Positions 13,955 through 18,897 of a stretch of DNA of 21,658 nt are shown here, in pieces. The stretch comes from Oscillibacter sp. (GTDB lineage: Bacteria > Bacillota > Clostridia > Oscillospirales > Oscillospiraceae), in NCBI GenBank assembly GCA_020025475.1, contig JAHHSA010000026.1:1-21658 (forward strand). Direction: 5' to 3'. The notes under the pieces are model-generated. The model worked only from the letters and a program-made list of their open reading frames with translations. It did not search any database and was not told where the DNA came from. Position numbers and translations under genes: made by a program. Every line of letters begins with the position of its first letter. The stretch's first letter is position 1.

Positions 13955-14178
13955 CGCCTCCCGTACCAATGTACGAGAGGCGACGAATCGCGGTTCCACT
14001 CTCATTTATCACTCAAGGAAGGCCCATGACGCAGGCCAAACGGAGGGCTTCTACATCCCCCGCGCTCCCGGACGCACTTCGCAGTTCCCGCCGCAGGCAC
14101 GCTTACAGCCGGTGACGTGCCCTCTCTGTCCTTTGGATAGACTGTTACTCTTTCCGATCATTACGCTATTCAATATAC
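13955..14178 (-). ncRNA. T-box leader of cysS (tRNA-Cys sensing)
   Basis: On the minus strand the T-box sequence AGAGTGGAACCGCG (14002-13989) is almost the consensus. It is followed by a terminator hairpin with arms CGCCTCTCGTAC and GTACGGGAGGCG (13982-13955, loop ATTG), then TTTTCTTTTCC. Upstream, an apical Stem I helix GGCACG/CGTGCC and an AGTAA element are visible. A TGC (Cys) triplet at 14083-14081 in the context GAACTGCGAAG is the best specifier candidate; a second TGC lies at 14076-14074. Uncharged tRNA-Cys would stabilise the antiterminator and allow read-through into cysS. Confidence 0.93.
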
Positions 14179-14184
14179 GCTAGT

Positions 14185-14213
14185 ATAGTATCAGCTTCTC
14201 CAGCTGGTGTCAA
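14185..14213 (-). promoter_or_regulatory. Promoter of the T-box/cysS unit
   Basis: Minus strand TTGACA (14213-14208), 17-bp spacer, TACTAT (14190-14185). The -35 overlaps the last codons and stop of spoIID (14210-14212), so the two genes are packed with no spare DNA between them. Confidence 0.88.
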
Positions 14214-15244
14214 GGCTTCCCGGCAATTTGGTCCCACACCTGGGACAGCTGTCCCACCTGTGCCCCCACATAGTAGTGGGTCAGAATCTCCCGGTGATCC
14301 GCTCCCCGCTCTGCCATGTGACTGGCACCGTACTGGCTCATTCCCACTCCGTGGCCGTGGCCCGTGACAAAGAACACCAGCTCATCCCCCTGCTGCTCCC
14401 AGGTGAAGCAGGCGGACCGCAGGCCCAGCAGCTCCCGGACCTTCGTGCCCTTCACCGGTACACCGCCGATCTCCACCGTCTCCACGGACCCTGCCTCGTC
14501 GGTCACTGCGTTACGCAGCCAGGTGCTCATTTTTCCGGATAGATCCGGTTGCACAGAGGCGGTTTTTCTCCGGAACTCCTCCGCTGTAAAGGACTTGCGG
14601 CTGTAGTAGTTGGGAATGGTGTCTCCGGACTCCGGCGACTCCACGCTCTGCAGGTATGGGACGTCGTTCTGCCACACATCCCCGGCAGCCCGGGTCATAC
14701 CGGCAGAGGAGGCGTGAAAGACCGCCAGAATAGGGGCGCCGTCGTACAGCAGTACCTCACCGTCTGTCGCAGCAACCGCATTTTCCACAGACCGCTCATA
14801 CCGGTCGGCCTGACGGCCCCAGTTCTCTCTGGCGGCTTCCTCCGAGGTCCAGGCCTGGCAGCAAGTGGAGTCTGTACAAATGTGAGCATTCTCATGCTTG
14901 CCGCCTCCGGCGATCTTATGGAGGGTGTAGGTACGAGCTGCCACAGCCTGGGCGCGCAGGGCCTCCCGGGGAAAGGAGGCGGGCATCTCCGCCCGCACAA
15001 CACCGGTGAGATAAGTTCCAAGGTCCATCTCCTGCACCTCGTCCCCCACCAGAACCCGCAGCATCACAGACCGGTCAGACTCGCCGGGAGGCAGCGCCTC
15101 CTCCAGCGTCTCGTCTGGGTCCGCCTCTCCACCGAACAGCTCGTCCCTGAAGGGGGACACCACAAAGATGGGCAGCAGAAACAGCGCCAGCATCAGTACC
15201 AGCGATATCCAAACACTCTGCCGCACCGTTTTTTTTTGTCTCAT
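14210..15244 (-). CDS. spoIID: Stage II sporulation protein D (peptidoglycan lytic transglycosylase)
   Basis: SpoIID degrades septal peptidoglycan with SpoIIM and SpoIIP during forespore engulfment. The 344-residue protein has one N-terminal membrane helix (about residues 12-30), so its domain lies outside the membrane. Family blocks are VVRAEMPASFPREALRAQAV, AARTYTL, ICTDSTCCQAW (likely metal-binding cysteines), FHASSAGMT, and the C-terminal GHGHGVGMSQYGA. GAAGGAG lies 5 nt before the ATG. It stands alone rather than beside spoIIM/P. A candidate sigma-E promoter is upstream. Confidence 0.95.
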   Translation of the reverse strand: MRQKKTVRQSVWISLVLMLALFLLPIFVVSPFRDELFGGEADPDETLEEALPPGESDRSVMLRVLVGDEVQEMDLGTYLTGVVRAEMPASFPREALRAQAVAARTYTLHKIAGGGKHENAHICTDSTCCQAWTSEEAARENWGRQADRYERSVENAVAATDGEVLLYDGAPILAVFHASSAGMTRAAGDVWQNDVPYLQSVESPESGDTIPNYYSRKSFTAEEFRRKTASVQPDLSGKMSTWLRNAVTDEAGSVETVEIGGVPVKGTKVRELLGLRSACFTWEQQGDELVFFVTGHGHGVGMSQYGASHMAERGADHREILTHYYVGAQVGQLSQVWDQIAGKP

Positions 15245-15277
15245 ACAGTCTCCTTCTTCATCATCCGCAGTTCATGA

Positions 15278-15292
15278 CCTCCGCAGCGGAGG
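15278..15292. repeat. Short palindrome in the spoIID leader
   Basis: CCTCCGC-A-GCGGAGG, 7-bp arms, lies between the candidate sigma-E promoter and the spoIID ribosome site. It could form a leader hairpin; no role is assigned. Confidence 0.4.
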
Positions 15293-15298
15293 TGTTGG

Positions 15299-15327
15299 AT
15301 TCTATGTTCTTGGCGGGACAAACATTC
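15299..15327 (-). promoter_or_regulatory. Candidate sigma-E-type promoter of spoIID
   Basis: The minus strand has CATAGAAT (15306-15299), one mismatch from the sigma-E -10 CATACAAT. Fourteen bp upstream is GAATGTT (15327-15321), a partial match to the sigma-E -35. B. subtilis spoIID is known to be sigma-E dependent. The -35 match is weak. Confidence 0.45.
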
Positions 15328-15335
15328 CTGCGTCC

Positions 15336-15349
15336 GTTTGTGGACAAAC
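15336..15349. promoter_or_regulatory. Inverted repeat over the -35 of the membrane-protein gene (possible operator)
   Basis: GTTTGT-GG-ACAAAC, 6-2-6, overlaps the -35 hexamer of the plus-strand promoter. A further ACAAAC copy lies 20 bp upstream at 15318-15323, close to the spoIID -35. Binding by a dimeric regulator is possible but unproven. Confidence 0.35.
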
Positions 15350-15369
15350 TCGCTTCCAAGTGATATACT
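15341..15369 (+). promoter_or_regulatory. Promoter of the 268-aa membrane protein gene
   Basis: TGGACA (15341-15346), 17-bp spacer, TATACT (15364-15369) with an upstream TGA making an extended -10. It is divergent from spoIID. Confidence 0.8.
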
Positions 15370-15409
15370 TGTGCAGTTCATTAAGATTGACTGAAAGGAT
15401 GCTCTTTCT

Positions 15410-16216
15410 ATGAAAAAGCGATTGTCTGTCCTGCTGCTTGCCTCCGGCGGTGCCGCCGTAATCCGACTGCTGCAAGCCTTTTTCGGTTATGAGGCGGAGA
15501 CCGGTCTTCCGGTTCGCAGCCTGCTTTTTACCCTGCCGGTGGTGGCACTTCTGCTGCTCTGGCCGCTGGCGGTCCGCAGTCTCCCCGCCGATGACACCCC
15601 GGCCCTGCCCCAGGACTTTTCCCTGAACAAAAATGAACTGTTCCTGCCAGTGGCCGGACTCCTGCTGGTGGCGCTCAACGGCCTGGGCTGGCTGGTCTGT
15701 GGTCTGCTGCCAGGTACGGCCAGTGCTGTCACCGGAAACGGCACCATGATCTCCGTGATGACAGTAGGAGATGTCAATCCTCGCACGATGACCGTGCTGG
15801 GATTGCTGAGCCTGGTAATGGCCGTAACCCTCTTCCCCGCCGTTGCAGCCTGTCGGGTACAGGAGGAATCGCCCAAGCCCTTCCAAAGTTCCATTCTGCT
15901 GGCAGCACCGGTGGTGCTGGTGATCCGGCTGGTGCTGATCTACCGCATCAACTCTGTGGACCCCATCCTCAGCCATTCCTGGGTGGAGCTGCTGGCCATG
16001 GTCTGCCTGACGCTGGCCTTCTACCGTCTCTCCGGCTTCGGCTGTGGTGTGGGCAATTCCCGCCGGTTTGCATTGTATGCCGGTTGGGCCGTCATTTTCT
16101 CCGTCGCCACTCTGCCTGACGGACACGGTTTCCCCGACACCCTCTTCTATCTGGGTGCCGCTCTGACCATGCTTGGCCTGCTTCTGCCCCGGCTGGAAGC
16201 CACCAAGACCGTTTGA
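15410..16216 (+). CDS. Polytopic membrane protein of unknown function
   Basis: I do not recognise this 268-residue protein. It has about seven hydrophobic segments (roughly residues 5-22, 38-55, 75-97, 124-146, 160-178, 190-206 and 222-258), separated by short charged loops such as RSLPADDTPALPQD and RVQEESPKP. No catalytic motif or conserved charged pair inside a membrane segment stands out. GAAAGGA lies 10 nt before the ATG. It has its own vegetative-type promoter and a strong terminator, and is divergent from spoIID. A forespore/mother-cell role would be a guess from position only. Confidence 0.8.
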   Translation: MKKRLSVLLLASGGAAVIRLLQAFFGYEAETGLPVRSLLFTLPVVALLLLWPLAVRSLPADDTPALPQDFSLNKNELFLPVAGLLLVALNGLGWLVCGLLPGTASAVTGNGTMISVMTVGDVNPRTMTVLGLLSLVMAVTLFPAVAACRVQEESPKPFQSSILLAAPVVLVIRLVLIYRINSVDPILSHSWVELLAMVCLTLAFYRLSGFGCGVGNSRRFALYAGWAVIFSVATLPDGHGFPDTLFYLGAALTMLGLLLPRLEATKTV

Positions 16217-16232
16217 TAGCTGCTTAAAACGC

Positions 16233-16270
16233 GAACAGAGGCCAGCACTTGCTGGCCTCTGTTCATGTTT
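16233..16270 (+). terminator. Intrinsic terminator of the membrane protein gene
   Basis: GAACAGAGGCCAGC (16233-16246) pairs perfectly with GCTGGCCTCTGTTC (16251-16264) around ACTT, followed by ATGTTTTTGG. It begins 17 nt after the stop codon. Confidence 0.85.
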
Positions 16271-16295
16271 TTGGAAGATTGGATGAAAAGAAGTT

Positions 16296-16323
16296 TTGTC
16301 TCTTGCAAGTATTACGATACAAT
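16296..16323 (+). promoter_or_regulatory. Promoter with no coding gene downstream (candidate small RNA promoter)
   Basis: TTGTCT (16296-16301), 16-bp spacer, TACAAT (16318-16323). A start near 16330 is predicted. The next plus-strand signal is an intrinsic terminator at 16441-16467; no ATG occurs in between. Confidence 0.5.
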
Positions 16324-16329
16324 AGAGTT

Positions 16330-16467
16330 GTTAATCAAACCAGCATCATTTGTTACAAAAGGATTAAATCAAAAGGATTTTATCTGAACCTTCTCTTCAA
16401 AACTACCAAAAATATCCACTTCACATTAGATAAATTGCCAGCTTCCCCCTGTGGGGGCTTTTTTCTT
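16330..16467 (+). ncRNA. Candidate small non-coding RNA
   Basis: This AT-rich interval of about 138 nt lies between a plausible promoter and a terminator (CCCCC-TGT-GGGGG then CTTTTTT, 16446-16467). The preceding gene already ends in its own terminator at 16233-16270. The interval has no ATG or GTG in any plus frame, so it is unlikely to code. It contains a direct repeat CAAAAGGATT (16356-16365 and 16370-16379) with two AAAAGGA motifs resembling ribosome-site sequence, and a mostly unpaired A/C-rich middle. Existence and function are inferred; it could also be a decayed gene remnant. Confidence 0.4.
16446..16467 (+). terminator. Intrinsic terminator on the plus strand, antisense to the tadA side
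   Basis: CCCCC-TGT-GGGGG (16446-16458) is followed by CTTTTTT. The T-run is on the plus side only, so it fits a plus-strand transcript. In the minus direction (after tadA) the hairpin is followed by AAGCTGGCAATTT and would terminate poorly. Confidence 0.7.
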
Positions 16468-16478
16468 GTTCCGGCATC

Positions 16479-16937
16479 TCAGCCGTCCTGCCGCAGTCTT
16501 CCAAAAAAATCGGAGAGCACCTGTCGGCATTCCTCTGCCAGGATGCCCCCCACCAGGGCTGGGCGGTTGGCAAACGGCTCCATATAGAGGTTGAACACGC
16601 CGCCGCATGCCCCCATGGACTCATCCCGGGCACCGTACCACACCCGTCGGAATCGGGCGTTCAGGATAGCTCCAGCGCACATGGGGCAGGGCTCCAGAGT
16701 CACAAACAGCTCGCAGTCATCCAGCCGCCAGGTGCCCAGACGCCGGTTGGCGTCGGCAATGGCCTCCATCTCTGCGTGGGAGACTGTGGACTGCTTTTCC
16801 TCCCGCATATTCCGGCCGCGGCCGACGATCTCCTCTCCTCGAACGATCACGCACCCCACTGGCACCTCCCCGTGGAGGGCTGCCTGGCGGGCCAGGGAGA
16901 GGGCCTCTTTCATAAAATGTTCTTCTCGCATCTGCAT
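16479..16937 (-). CDS. tadA: tRNA-specific adenosine deaminase
   Basis: TadA converts adenosine 34 of tRNA-Arg(ACG) to inosine. The 152-residue protein has the deaminase zinc site: His54-Ala55-Glu56 in VSHAEMEAI, and Cys84 and Cys87 in EPCPMCAGAIL. The C-terminal FNLYMEPFANRPALVGGILAEEC is typical of TadA rather than of cytidine deaminases. The ATG at 16937 has AGAGGT 9 nt upstream. No convincing promoter was found directly upstream; it is divergent from yaaL-bofA. Confidence 0.95.
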   Translation of the reverse strand: MQMREEHFMKEALSLARQAALHGEVPVGCVIVRGEEIVGRGRNMREEKQSTVSHAEMEAIADANRRLGTWRLDDCELFVTLEPCPMCAGAILNARFRRVWYGARDESMGACGGVFNLYMEPFANRPALVGGILAEECRQVLSDFFGRLRQDG

Positions 16938-16943
16938 ATCTGA

Positions 16944-16972
16944 TTGACCTCTCGGATAAAAGTTGGCATATT
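16944..16972 (+). promoter_or_regulatory. Candidate promoter of yaaL-bofA
   Basis: TTGACC (16944-16949), 17-bp spacer, CATATT (16967-16972), start near 16980. The -10 is a moderate match. In B. subtilis bofA is sigma-E dependent, but I see no good sigma-E pair here. Confidence 0.45.
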
Positions 16973-17015
16973 GGTCCAGACTTCCTCGTAGAATCCATTC
17001 AGGAGGGACAATGCC

Positions 17016-17267
17016 ATGAAAACCTTATTTCAGACCAAACGACCGCTCCGAGACCCGGAGTTGGCCGCATTGAAGCAATCTTTGCAAGCCGCCCAGGAGG
17101 AGCTGGTCTGGGCCTACGCCCAGTTTGACGAGGCGGTCGACCCAGAGCTGGTGGAATCCTGCTGCTACCAGATCAGTGCCGTGAAGGCCCGGTGCAACTA
17201 CCTGCTGCGCGCCATCAAAGACCGGACCGCGGCCGCCTCTGCCACGGAGGACGCCCAATGGACCTAG
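17016..17267 (+). CDS. yaaL: YaaL-family protein (DUF2508)
   Basis: The 83-residue helical protein has the pattern of the DUF2508/YaaL family: AFxAxxxFDxAxDPELVxxCxYxIxAxxxRxNYLLR, here FDEAVDPELVESCCYQISAVKARCNYLLR. Function is unknown. The family is usually found just before bofA in spore formers, as it is here, and the two genes overlap by 10 bp (17258-17267). AGGAGG lies 9 nt before the ATG at 17016; the ATG at 17011 meets a stop at once. Confidence 0.85.
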   Translation: MKTLFQTKRPLRDPELAALKQSLQAAQEELVWAYAQFDEAVDPELVESCCYQISAVKARCNYLLRAIKDRTAAASATEDAQWT

Positions 17268-17521
17268 GCCAGACGGTGATTCTGATTCTGCTGCTGGTCT
17301 TCTTCGCCGTTGCCCTGCTGCGGATCTTCCGCGCGCCACTGCGCCTGGCCTGCCGGGTCCTGGCCAACACGGCCCTGGGTTTTGGCGCCCTGTGGGTCAT
17401 GCAGCTTGCCGGACCAGCTCTGGGCGTCCACTTGGGGCTCAATTTCTGGAATGCCTTGGTGATCGGTGTTCTGGGACTGCCCGGATTTGTTCTGCTTTTG
17501 CTGACAGAATGGGTTCTTTGA
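17258..17521 (+). CDS. bofA: Pro-sigma-K processing inhibitor BofA
   Basis: BofA holds the SpoIVFB protease inactive in the outer forespore membrane until the SpoIVB signal arrives, delaying sigma-K activation. The 87-residue length equals that of B. subtilis BofA. It has an N-terminal membrane helix (about 5-22), a second hydrophobic stretch (about 33-55), and the conserved C-terminal NFWNALVIGVLGLPGFVLLLL. GGAGG lies 7 nt before the ATG, inside the end of yaaL; the 10-bp overlap suggests translational coupling. No clear terminator follows. Confidence 0.92.
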   Translation: MDLGQTVILILLLVFFAVALLRIFRAPLRLACRVLANTALGFGALWVMQLAGPALGVHLGLNFWNALVIGVLGLPGFVLLLLTEWVL

Positions 17522-17667
17522 AGGCATTTCACCGCTGGCAGCATACAAAATTTCGTATTCTATCGTTGTTCCAAAATTAAATTTGAAAATGCAAATCTAG
17601 AAAACAAGAGAAAACGAGAGAAAAAACGAGATTTTATAAGGTATCCATAAATAAATCGTTTTTAATG
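17522..17667 (+). other. Gene-free AT-rich stretch before the rplM promoter
   Basis: No gene, hairpin terminator or promoter is evident. Positions 17585-17640 form a long purine-rich tract with repeats of GAGAAAA/ACGAGA, directly upstream of the rplM promoter. It could act as an upstream activating or bending element (inference). Confidence 0.4.
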
Positions 17668-17696
17668 TTGACAGTGGTGCTGCATCATGGTATAAA
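17668..17696 (+). promoter_or_regulatory. Promoter of rplM-rpsI
   Basis: TTGACA (17668-17673), 17-bp spacer, TATAAA (17691-17696). A start near 17703 gives a leader of about 105 nt. Confidence 0.88.
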
Positions 17697-17702
17697 TAGT
17701 CT

Positions 17703-17807
17703 TGCTCCGATTTTAACCCGGAGCGCTTGATTTGTAAAGGCAGCAAAAGATATGGTTTTTTCTTCGGCGCTGCCTAAGGCAATAACTATTTATATGGAGG
17801 AAACACC
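17703..17807 (+). promoter_or_regulatory. Structured leader of rplM-rpsI (likely L13 leader)
   Basis: Two stems are visible: GCTCCG/CGGAGC (17704-17709 with 17719-17724) at the very 5' end, and AGGCAGC/GCTGCCT (17738-17744 with 17769-17775). Firmicutes rplM genes commonly carry an L13 autoregulatory leader of about this size. Position and layout fit, but I have not matched the consensus base by base. No T-run follows the second stem, so control would be at translation. Confidence 0.5.
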
Positions 17808-18236
17808 ATGTCCACTTTTATGGCAAACAAGGCCAACATTGAGCGCAAGTGGTACATCCTGGACGCCGCCGGTAAGCCCCTGGGCAAGACCGCTGTCCGG
17901 GCTGCTGATCTGCTGCGCGGCAAGACCAAGGTCACCTACACTCCCAACGCTGACTGCGGTGACAACGTCATCATCATCAACGCCTCCAAGGCTGTTCTGA
18001 CCGGCAACAAGCCCTCTCAGAAGATGTACCGCACCCACTCCGGTTGGGTCGGCGGCCTGAAGGAGACTCCCTACCGTATTCTGATGCAGGAGAAGCCCGA
18101 GCTGGCCATGCAGGTCGCTGTTAAGGGCATGCTGCCCAAGAACACCATCGGCAAGGCTTCCCTGGGTCGCCTGCACATCTATGCCGGTGCTGACTACGAG
18201 CAGAAGGCTCAGAAGCCCGAAGTTCTGGACGTCTAA
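17808..18236 (+). CDS. rplM: 50S ribosomal protein L13
   Basis: L13 is an early 50S assembly protein. The 142-residue sequence has the family start STFMANKANIERKWYILDA, the GKTAVRAADLLRGK region, GDNVIIINASKAVLTGNK, the signature KMYRTHSGWVGGLKE and VKGMLPKNTIGKASLGRLHIY. GGAGG lies 7-8 nt before the ATG. It ends in a double stop (TAATAA) and is followed after 19 bp by rpsI. Confidence 0.97.
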   Translation: MSTFMANKANIERKWYILDAAGKPLGKTAVRAADLLRGKTKVTYTPNADCGDNVIIINASKAVLTGNKPSQKMYRTHSGWVGGLKETPYRILMQEKPELAMQVAVKGMLPKNTIGKASLGRLHIYAGADYEQKAQKPEVLDV

Positions 18237-18255
18237 TAAGGGAGGATAATAGAGA

Positions 18256-18660
18256 ATGTATCAGTCTAAGAAGCCTTATCTGTATGGTACCGGCCGCCGC
18301 AAGTCTTCCGTGGCCCGCGTCCATCTGTTCCCCAACGGCACCGGCGCTATCACCATCAACGGCCGTGACATTGACGATTACTTTGGCCTGGACACCCTGA
18401 AGATGGTCGTTCGTCAGCCCCTGGAGGCTACCAACAACATCGGCAAGATGGATATCGTTGCTACCGTCACCGGCGGCGGCGTTTCCGGTCAGGCTGGCGC
18501 TCTGCGTCACGGTGTTGCCCGTGCTCTGCTGCTGGCCAATGAGGACAACCGCGCTATCCTGAAGAAGGCCGGTTTCCTGACCCGCGATCCTCGCATGAAG
18601 GAGCGTAAGAAGTACGGCCTCAAGGCTGCACGTCGTGCTCCTCAGTTCTCCAAGCGCTGA
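18256..18660 (+). CDS. rpsI: 30S ribosomal protein S9
   Basis: S9 reaches the P site of the small subunit with its C-terminal tail. The 134-residue protein starts YLYGTGRRKSSVARVHL and contains VTGGGVSGQAGALRHGVARAL and LTRDPRMKERKKYGLKAARRAPQFSKR at its end (the universal SKR terminus). A GGGAGGATA site lies 9 nt or more upstream of the ATG. It is the second gene of the rplM operon. Confidence 0.97.
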   Translation: MYQSKKPYLYGTGRRKSSVARVHLFPNGTGAITINGRDIDDYFGLDTLKMVVRQPLEATNNIGKMDIVATVTGGGVSGQAGALRHGVARALLLANEDNRAILKKAGFLTRDPRMKERKKYGLKAARRAPQFSKR

Positions 18661-18676
18661 TTTTATCAGTCCTTGC

Positions 18677-18711
18677 AAAATCCCGGAACCAGCTGGTTCC
18701 GGGATTTTTTT
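18677..18711 (+). terminator. Intrinsic terminator of the rplM-rpsI operon
   Basis: AAAATCCCGGAACC (18677-18690) and its exact complement (18695-18708) flank AGCT, with a run of seven T bases. It starts 17 nt after the rpsI stop. The next stretch, 18712-18839, holds nothing I can identify. Confidence 0.93.
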
Positions 18712-18839
18712 GCACTTGTGGCATAGTGGCTCAGCCGCTGCGCCTGTGTTTTCGTCTCCCTACCGACACAATAAACATCCATACGTCAAATGCGTGGTTT
18801 GTTTCAGGGTGTCTAACCTGGGGGGTCGATATACAATAA

Positions 18840-18872
18840 CGGAGCGGACAAGCCAGTTAGCTGTCCGCTCCG
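18840..18872. terminator. Hairpin downstream of the SLH surface-protein gene
   Basis: CGGAGCGGACA (18840-18850) and TGTCCGCTCCG (18862-18872) form an 11-bp stem with an 11-nt loop. It lies about 26 nt beyond the stop codon of the minus-strand gene, and is followed there by TTATTGT; in the plus direction CTTTTCTG follows. Probably the terminator of the surface-protein gene. Confidence 0.65.
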
Positions 18873-18897
18873 CTTTTCTGAGGGATGATTTTAATAT

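Noticed and set aside
12829..14115. 428-aa plus-strand open frame opposite cysS and its T-box
   Set aside because: It crosses the T-box terminator and is antisense to a certain gene.
15302..16126. 274-aa minus-strand open frame opposite the membrane protein gene
   Set aside because: Gln/His-rich low-complexity shadow; the plus frame has a promoter, ribosome site, membrane helices and terminator.
16265..16478. SRP RNA gene downstream of tadA, as in B. subtilis
   Set aside because: The conserved SRP hairpin sequence (GGTCAGGTCCGGAAGGAAGCA-like) is not present on either strand.
17585..17640. CRISPR-like repeats in the purine-rich tract
   Set aside because: The repeats are short, irregular and purine-only, with no constant repeat length or spacers.
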